From contig JAGXSG010000023.1 in assembly GCA_018333995.1 (NCBI GenBank), forward strand, positions 1 to 48,522: DNA of 48,522 nt, read 5' to 3'. The stretch comes from Clostridiales bacterium (GTDB lineage Bacteria > Actinomycetota > Coriobacteriia > Anaerosomatales > SLCP01). Position 1 is the first letter of the stretch. Every line of letters starts with the position of its first letter. A program made the position numbers and the translations under genes. This document shows, piece after piece, positions 24,581 to 33,744 of the stretch. The notes below the pieces were generated by a model that did not search any database, was not told the origin of the DNA, and saw nothing but the letters and a program-made list of their open reading frames with translations.

Positions 24581-24743
24581 GTGCGCGCTCCTTCCCTCGG
24601 CGGTGCGCCCGGTCGACGACACTCGGTTGACGGCATTCTAACGGAAGCGCAAGGCCGGTGCGCGAACGCCTTCGCCCACAGCGTTCGAGCTACCGCGTCG
24701 CGGTAAACTGTGACGTGACGAAGCCCGACGAGGAGGAGCTGTG

Positions 24744-25847
24744 ATGACGCGACCCGCATCTACCGCAACCCAGTCAAAACCAGGTCCATCCGAGCGGGAG
24801 CTGCTATCTGTTGCCGCTTCAATACGCCCGACCGATCCCTCTGGGGAGCATGCGGCGCGCACCCGGCTCGACCAGCTGACCAAGCCGCCGGGATCTCTCG
24901 GTCGGCTCGAAGATATCGCGGCACAAGTGGCCCGTGTACAAGGCCTGGAGAAGCCTTCCGTCGCGCGAAAAGTCGTGCTCCTCATGGCGGGGGACCATGG
25001 AGTGGTCGCAGAGGGAATCACGCCGTACCCGCAAGATGTCACCTGGCAGATGGTCGCCAATATCGTTTCAGGCGGCGCCGCTATCTGCCAGATCGCGGCA
25101 AGCGTCGGAGCGGACCTTCGCGTCTACGATGTAGGCGTCGCCCGCGACATCACGTTGCCAGGCGTGGTGGCTCGAAAGGTTGCCTACGGCACGCGCAACA
25201 TGGCTGTGGAACCCGCGATGACGCGTGAAGAATGCGCCGAAGCAGTGCTGACAGGAATCCATGCCGCGCGTGACGCTGCCGCAGACGGCTACACACTGAT
25301 AGCCACAGGCGAAATGGGCATCGGCAACTCCACTGCCGCCGCCGCTCTCACCGCCGCGTACACAGGAGCGGACGCGGGGGCGGTTGCGGGGCCCGGCACT
25401 GGACTCAGCAAAGAAGGTGTCGCCCGCAAGGCGCGCATCCTGCGCGACACGCTTGCTCTTCACGCAACGGCTGACCTCGACGCGCTTGGCAAGCTCGCCG
25501 CGGTGGGCGGTCTCGAGATCGCGGCGCTTGCCGGCGTGCTGCTTGGTTCCGCGGAACAAGGCATCTGCGTGGTTTCGGACGGCTTCATTTCGGGTTCAGC
25601 AACCCTCGCGGCGGTCGCGCTGTGCCCAGTCGTTGCCGAGTACGTGTTCGCCTCGCACCTCTCGGCAGAGCCCGGACACCCTATCATGCTCGCCCACCTT
25701 GGGATGCAGCCGTTACTCGACCTCGACATGCGGCTCGGTGAAGGGACAGGTGCCGCGCTCGCAATGGCAGTCATCGATGCCGCATGCCGCTGCCTGTCGA
25801 ACATGGCCACCTTCTCGGAAGCAGGCGTGTCGAGCGGAAACGCGTGA
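24744..25847 (+). CDS. cobT: Nicotinate-nucleotide:dimethylbenzimidazole phosphoribosyltransferase
   Basis: A 367-residue enzyme that makes alpha-ribazole phosphate for the lower ligand of cobalamin. Conserved blocks: TKPPGSLGRLEDIA near the start, LLMAGDHGVVAEGIT, GEMGIGNSTAAAAL (about 189-202), and RLGEGTGAAL with the catalytic-base glutamate E333. GGAGGAG sits 5 nt before ATG 24744. It is divergent from hisF across 160 bp and convergent with cheB. I saw no cobalamin riboswitch in that gap. Its presence alone is compatible with lower-ligand remodelling or full B12 synthesis. Confidence 0.95.
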   Translation: MTRPASTATQSKPGPSERELLSVAASIRPTDPSGEHAARTRLDQLTKPPGSLGRLEDIAAQVARVQGLEKPSVARKVVLLMAGDHGVVAEGITPYPQDVTWQMVANIVSGGAAICQIAASVGADLRVYDVGVARDITLPGVVARKVAYGTRNMAVEPAMTREECAEAVLTGIHAARDAAADGYTLIATGEMGIGNSTAAAALTAAYTGADAGAVAGPGTGLSKEGVARKARILRDTLALHATADLDALGKLAAVGGLEIAALAGVLLGSAEQGICVVSDGFISGSATLAAVALCPVVAEYVFASHLSAEPGHPIMLAHLGMQPLLDLDMRLGEGTGAALAMAVIDAACRCLSNMATFSEAGVSSGNA

Positions 25848-25876
25848 CGATCAAAAGGGTGCCTAACAGGCCGTCT

Positions 25877-26947
25877 TCATCCAACTGCCCCACTGCGACG
25901 ACCAACGATGCGCTGGACTACCATCTCGATAATCTCGGAAAGCTCCGCGACCTCACATGCCGCTCCGCACTCAATCGCGGCTCGCGGCATGCCCCACACC
26001 ACGGCGCTGCTCTCCGCCTCGGCGACGGTGTACGCGCCGGCGTCGCGCATCGCACGAAGACCCTCAGCTCCGTCGGTGCCCATCCCGGTTAAAAGGACGC
26101 CCATCGCCGAAGCCCCGATGACATCGGCGGCCGATTTCATCGCCACATTCACCGAGGGGGCATGCGCTGTATTTGTTGGCCTCTTGTCGAGCTTCAACAC
26201 ACGCTTTCCATTGACGCGCTTCATGTGAACATGCATACCAGCCCTGCCGATGAGGACGCGGCCTCCCTCAAACAAGTCGCCGTCGCAGACCTCGCGAACC
26301 GGAACACGGGCGCACATGTCGAGACGCGATGCGAGAGCGGCGGTGAACCCCACCGGCATGTGCTGAATGACAAGCACCGGCGTATCGAGATGCGGGGGAA
26401 GCGCCAACAGCAACGCCTTAAGCGCAGCCGGTCCTCCCGTGGAGCAGCCTACGATGAGGGCATCCGTCACCGGATCGCCTTCGCGCGCTCCCACCGCGCC
26501 GATCGGGGCATTCTCGTTTCCGCGCCGGTCGTGAGCGCATAGCGTCGCAACATCAACGGATGCCGCCGCCCGAATCTTTTCGAGCAGCTCTGCGCTTATG
26601 CGCGACATGTTCATGTGGGTAAAACCTGAGGGCTTGCTCACAAAATCAACGGCGCCCGCTTCGAGTGCGGACAGGGTGTGCGTGGCGTTTTCTGTCGTTA
26701 CCGAGCTCAGCATGATAGTCGGCACCGGACTGACCCGCATGATCTTGGTAAGCACCGTGACACCGTCTTCACCCGGCATCACCACATCAAGGGTTATCAC
26801 GTCTGGCTTGAGCGCCGGAATCAACTCCAACGCTTGGCGACCCGACCCCGCCGCGCCTACCACTTCAATGTCTGGCGCCGAGGAAAGAATGCGCGTGATC
26901 GCCCTGCGCATGAATGGTGAATCATCGACTACCAGTACCCTGATCAT
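25877..26947 (-). CDS. cheB: CheB protein-glutamate methylesterase
   Basis: A 356-residue chemotaxis adaptation enzyme. The receiver domain (about 1-120) has D8/D9 and phospho-acceptor D54 (TLDVVMPGEDG). The esterase domain (about 165-350) has the catalytic Ser in VGCSTGGPAAL, His in VIQHMPVGFTAAL, and Asp in GMGTDGAEGL. Phosphorylated CheB removes methyl groups from, and deamidates, the receptor. ATG 26947 (MIRVLVVDDSPFMRR) is the family start with AAGGGG ahead; a longer upstream reading has no such signal. It is the last gene of the nine-gene chemosensory operon, 37 nt after cheR. Confidence 0.95.
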   Translation of the reverse strand: MIRVLVVDDSPFMRRAITRILSSAPDIEVVGAAGSGRQALELIPALKPDVITLDVVMPGEDGVTVLTKIMRVSPVPTIMLSSVTTENATHTLSALEAGAVDFVSKPSGFTHMNMSRISAELLEKIRAAASVDVATLCAHDRRGNENAPIGAVGAREGDPVTDALIVGCSTGGPAALKALLLALPPHLDTPVLVIQHMPVGFTAALASRLDMCARVPVREVCDGDLFEGGRVLIGRAGMHVHMKRVNGKRVLKLDKRPTNTAHAPSVNVAMKSAADVIGASAMGVLLTGMGTDGAEGLRAMRDAGAYTVAEAESSAVVWGMPRAAIECGAACEVAELSEIIEMVVQRIVGRRSGAVG

Positions 26948-26984
26948 GTAGTTCGGACCCCTTCGACCCCGCAAAGCCAACGAG

Positions 26985-27815
26985 TCATGCCATATCAACG
27001 GGCTTGCGATACCCGATCGCTTTGCCAACCTGAACCATTTCCAGGGTATTAGTCACGTTGAACAGCGACTCAGAATGTCCAACGAACAGGTGACCCGCCT
27101 CGCGCGTCACGCCAATCAGCCCATCGAGAGCCCTCAAGCGACTCGCCGCATCGAAGTAGATCATAACGTTGCGGCACAGCACGATATCGAACATGCCGAG
27201 CGAGCGCATTCTCCTTGTGTCCACCAAGTTCGCCTGCGAGAAGGACACGCGGCGGCGGAGCGCTTCGTCAATGCGCAACACTCCGTCAACCGGCTTGAAA
27301 TACCAATCGAGGTATCGTCCCTCCGCACTTCGGAATGAGTTGCTCGTGTACTTCGCATGCCTTGCCTTTTCAAGCGCACGACTCGAAATGTCGACTCCGT
27401 GTATCTCGACACGCCGCTCGACATCGAACAGTCCCGCTTCGTGGAGCAGCATGGCGATCGTATACGGCTCCTCTCCCGTAGAACACCCTGCCGAGAGGAT
27501 CCGGACAGAACGCGCTTTCGCTGGAGCATCCCGTACGATGTCGAGAATGGCCTCAATCTGACCAATCTCGCGAAAGAAGTACGTCTCGTTGTTGACGATC
27601 GCGTCGACCGCCCGTTCGAGCTCGAGGCCGTCACCGTACTTGAGCAGGTGATAATACTCGGTGAAATCCGCTGCCTGGGTGGCCTGCATCGCTTTAGCGA
27701 GCTTGCGCGCGAACGTGGGCATTGCCTCCTCTGGCGGATATATGCCGCAGTGTTCGGAAAACAGCTGCCGCATGAGCCGGAACTCGTACGGACGCATCTC
27801 GAACATGGCGCTCAT
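26985..27815 (-). CDS. cheR: CheR-family methyltransferase (operon copy 2)
   Basis: A 276-residue SAM-dependent methyltransferase that methylates receptor glutamates. The N-terminal helical domain (about 1-75) is followed by VNNETYFFRE, the SAM loop LSAGCSTGEEPYTIAML, IHGVDISSRALEKAR, and LCRNVMIYFD. No TPR or other C-terminal extension. Its ATGA start overlaps the stop of the HEAT-repeat gene, so the two are coupled. This is one of two CheR proteins here; they differ considerably in sequence, so they are not a recent duplication, and may act on different substrates. Confidence 0.94.
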   Translation of the reverse strand: MSAMFEMRPYEFRLMRQLFSEHCGIYPPEEAMPTFARKLAKAMQATQAADFTEYYHLLKYGDGLELERAVDAIVNNETYFFREIGQIEAILDIVRDAPAKARSVRILSAGCSTGEEPYTIAMLLHEAGLFDVERRVEIHGVDISSRALEKARHAKYTSNSFRSAEGRYLDWYFKPVDGVLRIDEALRRRVSFSQANLVDTRRMRSLGMFDIVLCRNVMIYFDAASRLRALDGLIGVTREAGHLFVGHSESLFNVTNTLEMVQVGKAIGYRKPVDMA

Positions 27816-30256
27816 GAGACGCCGTTCGGTGAGGCGGACTCAGCATGAAGCGTGGCCGCGATCGCGGCGGCGACCGCCACGTCCTTCTCCACAACAAGCG
27901 CATTCCGCAATTCGTCGACCAGCGCCCCTGGCTCATCGCTCACTGAAAGGCCAAGCGCAGCGGCCCATCGGCTATCGGTATCTGAGGCCCGAAGTTGAAC
28001 GGCTAGGTACGACAGCGCCTCGGGCGTTCCGATACGTCCAAGCGCGAGACACGCGATCGCGCGCCGCTCATCAACCGTACTTGCGGCGTGCGCGAGGAGC
28101 TGGGAAACAGCGGCGGCTCCCAGTGATACGAGGCTCTCGGCTGCGTGCTGCGACAGGAGACTGTCGTCGAGAAGCGCGATCAGCCGCTCTGGTGCGGCGG
28201 GATCGGAAACGCCCGCCATCGCGCGCACCGCACGGATCCGAACGAGTGGCTCAGGATCGCTGATGACTCGCTCTAGCAGGTTAGAAGCCTCCGGCGCGTC
28301 GCATGACTCGAGAGCCTCAACTGCGGCGAGCCGGACGTTCCAGCTCTCCTCTTGTCCGCCGAGCACCCGTGCCGCCACTTCACAGACACCCGGCCAGCCA
28401 AGCGCGAGGAGTGCTCGAAGCGCTGCCTCTCGCACGTCGGGGACTGCGTGCTCAACGTGCTCGGCCACTGCGGGGATCTCCCGGGAGCCTCCGCACTTGC
28501 CTAGTGCCGCCAACGCTGCGACGACCACACCTGGATCCGAGCTGTGGAGCAGGCTCCGCATCAACTCGATGTCCTCCGGCGAGGCCTCGACAGCAAGGCC
28601 CTTCACCGCCGCTGCCGTGATCGATGTCGAACCTTCCTCTACGGCTTGACGCAGGACCCGCCTTGCCGTCGGCTCGTTTCGTGTCGCGAGCGTTCGAATT
28701 GCAGTCACTCTGAGCAGATGATCCACGTCGAGCGCCAGAGTAAAGAGCACCGATAACGCCTCGTGTCCGGGAATCATCCCGAGCGCGGGAGCAACCTGGC
28801 GCCTCACGAGCGGGCTCGGATCACGGGCCAAGGTAAGAGCGATGTCCCAGAGCGCTTCGTCCCCAGACCGCTCCGGTAGACTAGCGAGCATCCGCGCGAC
28901 TGACTCACGTACGCGCTCGTCACCCAGCTCCACTGACTTGCCGAGCGCACCGGCAACACGCAGTGGCCCGAGACCAGCAAGCGCCTCTGCCGCCGCGAAT
29001 CTGATCTCATCGAACTCATCGTGAAGCAGATCTACGAACACCTCGATGTGCTCAGCTCCACCTAGTCTCGCGAGGGCTTCGATGGCCCCGGTGCGAACTG
29101 ACATATTCTCGTCACCCGTTAACCGCAGGAGACGGGGAACGTCCCGCTCATCGCCAGCGGCGGCGAGCGCGCGCACCAGCACTGAGCGGACCGCGGGAAA
29201 CGAACTCCGCTCGGCGGCGTCAAGTTGCGACCTCACAGCTTCGAGATTCTCCGCAAGGAAGCTCGATGCGTCCTCGATCAGATCTGAGGTTTCGGCAGCC
29301 TGGCACACCGAAGGGGCAAACGACGGATCGCCGAGCCACAAGGCGACCACCATGCCCGCCGCTCTGTCGGGACCCTCGCTGCGAAGCGCCGCGTTGACTG
29401 CATCACGCAACGTGGTGGGCGCCGAGTCACGCACGTCAGCGGTGATACGTCGAAACACCGGCCTGGTTCCGTCGTCGATCACCTTGATGATTCCTGCCAA
29501 CGCGCGAACGACACAGGCGCCGTAGAATGCGCTTGCATTCGCCGCCGAGTGCACAAGCGGCACAAGGGAGCGCACGTCCCCGATCCGCCCGAGAGCCTCA
29601 GCGCACGCGGCACCGATCGGATCGTCACCCAGCTTCCCAGCGAGCTGGCGGATCGCCCGTTTTGAGGCGATCGTACCGAGCGCTTCAGCCGCGGCCACAG
29701 AGGCGAACGTGTTCTCCTCAAGCACCTCCAGTAGCGCATGTACCGCGCTCTCGTCGCCTATACACCCAATCGCCTCGATCAGCATGTGGCGTACGTTCTC
29801 GTCCTCTTCGGTATCGAGCATCGGGATGAGATGCGCCAGGGCCGCCGGATCACCGATCTGTCCCAACGCGAGCGCCGAGAAGTTCCGTACATCCGCGACG
29901 TCCGAAGAGAGGTGTTCCACAAGAACCGCAATCGACTCACCGCTGCGCTTGATAAGCGCCTTGATCGCTGCGTTACGCTCGCCGGCATTCTCGGAATACA
30001 GCAGATCGCCCAAGAGCGCGGACGCGTCAACATCCGAGTCAACGGCCAACGCCTGGGCGGCGGAACGGCGAACTCGCCAGTCACTATCCGCAAGTGACTC
30101 GACCAGCCCAAGGACAGCGCCCGCGCCCCGGTCGATTCGAAGCCGCTCTACCTTTCGCCGACGCCGCTCGCCATGGTCGAGAGACTCGAGGTCGTCTGCG
30201 CCTATCGCAATCTCGGCCGAGGCGGCTGAAGAGCGAAACGCCGCGGAACTATCCAT
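27812..30256 (-). CDS. Large HEAT-repeat protein within the chemosensory operon
   Basis: An 814-residue soluble protein built almost wholly of HEAT/PBS-lyase-type helical repeats of about 31 residues. Examples are DWRVRRSAAQALA, PLVRIRAVRAMAGVSDPAAP and EPTARRVLRQAVEEGSTSI; by eye there are some two dozen. No signal peptide, membrane segment or catalytic motif is seen. Such solenoids are protein-binding scaffolds. It starts inside the end of the first cheR (8-nt overlap) and ends inside the start of the second (4-nt overlap), so it is tightly bound to this system. In haloarchaea a HEAT-like protein links CheY to the motor apparatus, which offers a precedent. Its partner here is unknown, and the length of 814 residues is exceptional for a che operon. 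Confidence 0.88.
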   Translation of the reverse strand: MDSSAAFRSSAASAEIAIGADDLESLDHGERRRRKVERLRIDRGAGAVLGLVESLADSDWRVRRSAAQALAVDSDVDASALLGDLLYSENAGERNAAIKALIKRSGESIAVLVEHLSSDVADVRNFSALALGQIGDPAALAHLIPMLDTEEDENVRHMLIEAIGCIGDESAVHALLEVLEENTFASVAAAEALGTIASKRAIRQLAGKLGDDPIGAACAEALGRIGDVRSLVPLVHSAANASAFYGACVVRALAGIIKVIDDGTRPVFRRITADVRDSAPTTLRDAVNAALRSEGPDRAAGMVVALWLGDPSFAPSVCQAAETSDLIEDASSFLAENLEAVRSQLDAAERSSFPAVRSVLVRALAAAGDERDVPRLLRLTGDENMSVRTGAIEALARLGGAEHIEVFVDLLHDEFDEIRFAAAEALAGLGPLRVAGALGKSVELGDERVRESVARMLASLPERSGDEALWDIALTLARDPSPLVRRQVAPALGMIPGHEALSVLFTLALDVDHLLRVTAIRTLATRNEPTARRVLRQAVEEGSTSITAAAVKGLAVEASPEDIELMRSLLHSSDPGVVVAALAALGKCGGSREIPAVAEHVEHAVPDVREAALRALLALGWPGVCEVAARVLGGQEESWNVRLAAVEALESCDAPEASNLLERVISDPEPLVRIRAVRAMAGVSDPAAPERLIALLDDSLLSQHAAESLVSLGAAAVSQLLAHAASTVDERRAIACLALGRIGTPEALSYLAVQLRASDTDSRWAAALGLSVSDEPGALVDELRNALVVEKDVAVAAAIAATLHAESASPNGVS

Positions 30257-31133
30257 GAAGTTCGCCTCCGGTTCGCAGCGGGGAAGCGGAAAGGGGTCGG
30301 CGGTAGAGTGCCACCCGGCCGTAATTCCGTGTCTCGAAGAGGTTGGGGATCTGGTGGATCAAGTCGGCCTCGCCGGTCAACAGCCAACCGCCTGGAACGA
30401 GCGAGTCCCACAAGCGCCTAATCAGCCTCTCGCGGGCGTCAGTTGACAGGTACATCATCACGTTGCGGCATAACACGAAGTCCTGACCGCGCACGGGTAG
30501 CGTCCCAAGCAAATTGCGCACGGCAAACCTCGTGTTCCTGCGGATCTCCTCGGAAACAGATATCATGCCCTCCGCATCCGCCACGGTGTAGCGGTCAAAC
30601 AACGATCTAAACTCACGGCCGCACGATCCCTCTTCGGGCTCGCGATACACGCCGCGCCGGGCGGTTGCGATCGCCGAAGCGGAGATATCCGTACCCACCA
30701 CCGTGTAGGGCAAATCCCTGCCTTCACGGGTACACTCGGCGGCGAGCATTGCCAAGGAGTAGGCCTCTTCTCCACTTGCGCATCCGGCTGACCAGACTCG
30801 TAAGGGCATCTTGCGCTCGATAGCCCGCTTGCATACATCAGGCAGAACCTCTTCACGCAAGAGGCGCATCTGACCGGCATCCCGGAACAGACGTGTCTCT
30901 TGCACTGTCACCTCGCCCACCAGCCTCTCCACCAGCGCCGAGCCTGTCCCCGGCGCATCCAGAAGCGTCTCGAGTTGCTCCCACGTTGTCGCGCCATTCT
31001 CCCGCATCACAGCGGCCAGAGCACCGGCGGCGCGATACTCCCAGCGCTTGTCTAGACGCACGCCAGCGGTCTCGATCGCGCGTTGCTCAAAGTACCTGCG
31101 GAAGTCCTTTGGTGCGAGGATAGAACCCGTCAC
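30249..31133 (-). CDS. CheR-family methyltransferase (operon copy 1)
   Basis: A 294-residue CheR-type methyltransferase. It has a helical N-terminal region, VTVQETRLFRDAGQ where the usual N-E-T-x-F-F is replaced, the SAM loop WSAGCASGEEAYSLAML, VVGTDISASAIATAR, and LCRNVMMYLS. The departure from NETYFFR at the substrate-side loop, together with weak similarity to the other CheR, suggests a separate substrate. The GTG start follows GGGGGCGG; the gene begins 12 nt after the receptor gene, the usual place for the receptor-specific enzyme. It overlaps the HEAT gene by 8 nt. Confidence 0.9.
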   Translation of the reverse strand: MTGSILAPKDFRRYFEQRAIETAGVRLDKRWEYRAAGALAAVMRENGATTWEQLETLLDAPGTGSALVERLVGEVTVQETRLFRDAGQMRLLREEVLPDVCKRAIERKMPLRVWSAGCASGEEAYSLAMLAAECTREGRDLPYTVVGTDISASAIATARRGVYREPEEGSCGREFRSLFDRYTVADAEGMISVSEEIRRNTRFAVRNLLGTLPVRGQDFVLCRNVMMYLSTDARERLIRRLWDSLVPGGWLLTGEADLIHQIPNLFETRNYGRVALYRRPLSASPLRTGGELHG

Positions 31134-31145
31134 GTACCGCCCCCG

Positions 31146-33185
31146 TCACTTCAGCTTGAAGCCTTCGACTACTTCTCGGAGGTTGGATGATTGCTCGGCC
31201 AAGTTGCCCGCGGCTCTAGCAAGCTCCGTGATTCCGTCCAGATTCGTCCGCGTCGCCTGGGCGATGTTTTCCATCGCCATGACCATGTGCTCGCCCCCGC
31301 GCTTCTGTTCACCGGTCGCCGAGACAACCTGAGAAACAAGGTTCGTCATGTGTTCGACCGCAGTCACGATCTGCTGCGAACCATGCGCTTGCTCCTGGAT
31401 CGCGGTGTCTACCTGACGGTGGAGCAGCTTCATCTCGTCGACCTCAGCGAGCACCGTGCGTCCGCTTCGCACCTGTTCAGCGGTGGCCGAACTAATCTCA
31501 CGCATCGCCTCGATCACTTCATCGAAAGTCTCGCTGATGCCGTGGAGAGTCGCTTTCGCCTTGTCGCTCACAGCGCGAGACTCTAGCGCCCTCTTGGCGC
31601 TCGTCAGTGTGGACTCGACAGCGTGCTCCGTGTCTTCCCTGATGGTGGCGATCAGCGCGCTGATTTCCTTCGTGGATTCTGTCGAACGCTCGGCTAGCTC
31701 ACGAACCGCCTCAGCCACAACCGCGAAGCCACGGCCGTGTTCGCCGGCGCGCGCCGCTTCAATCGCGGCGTTGAGCGCAAGTAAGTTGGTCTGCTCGGCG
31801 ATATCATCGATGACCCCCGTGATCTCCCCGATCTCCTTGCTGCGCTTGCCCAGACTCTTGACCACCTCGACAGTGCCTTCGATCGACTCCGCGATGGCAG
31901 CCATCGCGTCGGCCATCGACTCGACCTTGTCAACGCCCTCGTTGGCCGCCTTTCCGGCCTCATCCGTCATCTTGGACACGCGATCCGCGCTCTCGGCGAC
32001 CCGCTCCGTCGACTCGATGACCTGCTGGATGCCGTTCGCGGTGCTTGCCACCACCGTAGACAGCCCCTCAACGCTGTGAGCGATCTGTTCGACAGACGCG
32101 GCCATCTCACTAATGGTCGCGGAGGTTTCATCGGCGCTCGAACCAAGTTGCTCGGCGCTCGATGCAACCTGATCGATGGAGGCGGCCATCTCCTCCATCG
32201 AGACGCTCGTCTCCTCCGTTGCCGAGGACTGCGTCTCCGCGCCCTCGCTGATCATCCTAGTCGTCGCCGATATCTGCTCGGCAGCGGTCGCAAGGTCATC
32301 CGAGGAGGTCTTGATGGTGCCAATGATGAGCGAGAGTTTCTCGGTCATCTCATTGAGCGCGATGGCGAGGTCTCCGAGCTCATCACCTGAGCGGGCGTGC
32401 ATACGGGTAGACAGGTCTCCAGAGGCGATCGTCTCCGCGAAGGCGACCGCACGGCGGAGCGGCACCGTAATCTGACGGGAGATGAACCAGCCCACGCCAA
32501 CCGACGCGAGCACGCTCAGAACCAAGATGACAGCCATTATGGAATACGCGAGCACCTGGGTCTGCTCGGCGCTCTGCTGCGCTGCCTGGATGTCAGCTTC
32601 CACAACCGACTCAAGCTCATCAAGAGCCACGAAAAGCTCTTCGCGCTTCCCGTCAAAGGTCCCCATGTACTCAAAGATCGACATGCCAGTACCGATGTCG
32701 GCACCGCCCTGCAAATTGCGCACGTGCGCACGAACCATCTCGCCGCCCGCCTCGAAGAACGTCTCATACGCCGCGATTGCCCTGTTTAGCGCCTCAACTC
32801 CTGCGGCGCTCTCCATCCTCTCCAGTCCCAGCTCTGCGTCACCCTGCTGGAGAGCGGTCAGCAAGCGTCTCGCCTCAGCGTCGTAGGTGTCAGCCTCTCC
32901 CGAAACCGCACGCGCCTCGCTCGGGGTGATCTGGATGAGGGACTCTGTGTACAAGTCACTGAGCTTCATGGCTGCGACCTGCGCGTCGTGAGTGGTGATA
33001 GTGCGGGGGATATGTTCGTGCACTATCCGGTTGGACGCATTGGCGACGCGCTGCACCGACATAATACCGGCCACGGCCGCGAGCACGACGATCGCCGCAA
33101 CCACAAGAAAACCCAGCGTCAACTTCACGCGCACTGTTCGCTGCATTCGTGGAAGCTGCTTTGGCAACGGGATTCTGAACTTCAT
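31146..33185 (-). CDS. Methyl-accepting chemotaxis protein
   Basis: A 679-residue transmembrane receptor. TM1 is about residues 24-44, an extracytoplasmic helical sensor about 45-210 (four-helix-bundle-like), TM2 about 212-234, then HAMP (about 235-290) and a long signalling domain. The hairpin tip [20 protein letters not shown] and then [20 protein letters not shown] is conserved and binds CheA/CheW. Ala/Glu/Ser-rich stretches on either side provide methylation sites. The C-terminus (EVVEGFKLK) lacks a CheR-tethering pentapeptide. ATG 33185 is chosen for its basic pre-TM1 segment and GAGGAAAGGG upstream. Being the only receptor in the operon, it is probably the dedicated input; ligand unknown. 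Confidence 0.95.
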   Translation of the reverse strand: MKFRIPLPKQLPRMQRTVRVKLTLGFLVVAAIVVLAAVAGIMSVQRVANASNRIVHEHIPRTITTHDAQVAAMKLSDLYTESLIQITPSEARAVSGEADTYDAEARRLLTALQQGDAELGLERMESAAGVEALNRAIAAYETFFEAGGEMVRAHVRNLQGGADIGTGMSIFEYMGTFDGKREELFVALDELESVVEADIQAAQQSAEQTQVLAYSIMAVILVLSVLASVGVGWFISRQITVPLRRAVAFAETIASGDLSTRMHARSGDELGDLAIALNEMTEKLSLIIGTIKTSSDDLATAAEQISATTRMISEGAETQSSATEETSVSMEEMAASIDQVASSAEQLGSSADETSATISEMAASVEQIAHSVEGLSTVVASTANGIQQVIESTERVAESADRVSKMTDEAGKAANEGVDKVESMADAMAAIAESIEGTVEVVKSLGKRSKEIGEITGVIDDIAEQTNLLALNAAIEAARAGEHGRGFAVVAEAVRELAERSTESTKEISALIATIREDTEHAVESTLTSAKRALESRAVSDKAKATLHGISETFDEVIEAMREISSATAEQVRSGRTVLAEVDEMKLLHRQVDTAIQEQAHGSQQIVTAVEHMTNLVSQVVSATGEQKRGGEHMVMAMENIAQATRTNLDGITELARAAGNLAEQSSNLREVVEGFKLK

Positions 33186-33210
33186 CTTCTCGACCCTTTC
33201 CTCTCGAGCC

Positions 33211-33744
33211 TCAACCGGCAAGGCTTCCCATGGCGTCGGTCTCTTCCTGCGAGAACATCATTTCGAGATCGAGCACGACGACCATACCGCGCTCCACCCT
33301 GCACACACCTTCCACGAACTCGGTGCCGACGCCGGCCGCAAGATCCGGGAGGCGCTCGACCTCGAGCGAGGAGACGCGAACCACCTCCACCACGGCATCA
33401 ACGACAAGTCCTATCGTCCGAGCGCCAACGTGCACGATAATGATGCGGGCGGTCTTTCCGAGCGCCTCAGCGGTAAAGCCAAACCGTTTACGTAAATCCA
33501 CTACGGGGACGAGGCGACCGCGGAGATTGATCACGCCTTCAACGAACCGTGGCGCGTTGGGGATCGCGGTGATCTTCATTGCGCTGTACCGGATAATCTC
33601 CTGCACTTTGCCGATGTGGAATCCAAACTCGTCCTTCGCGAGCAGAAGCGTGACCAGCTGAAGCGTGTCCGCATCACTGACACGAGCTTCCCTGACAGAA
33701 CTTAGGTCCTCATCGAGCACTTTGGGTGCGCGTTTTCGCGCCAT
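33211..33744 (-). CDS. cheW: CheW adaptor protein
   Basis: A 177-residue scaffold linking receptor to CheA. After an N-terminal extension of about 25 residues comes the CheW fold: [52 protein letters not shown], and [14 protein letters not shown], all typical. The C-terminus [14 protein letters not shown] is also family-like. Its ATG (33744) overlaps the cheA stop as TGATG. The N-terminal extension is longer than in enteric CheW (167 residues in total there) but unremarkable. Confidence 0.93.
   Translation of the reverse strand: MARKRAPKVLDEDLSSVREARVSDADTLQLVTLLLAKDEFGFHIGKVQEIIRYSAMKITAIPNAPRFVEGVINLRGRLVPVVDLRKRFGFTAEALGKTARIIIVHVGARTIGLVVDAVVEVVRVSSLEVERLPDLAAGVGTEFVEGVCRVERGMVVVLDLEMMFSQEETDAMGSLAG

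Noticed and set aside
25848-25876. Terminator between convergent cobT and cheB
   Set aside because: Only 29 bp and no stem-loop or T-run on either strand.
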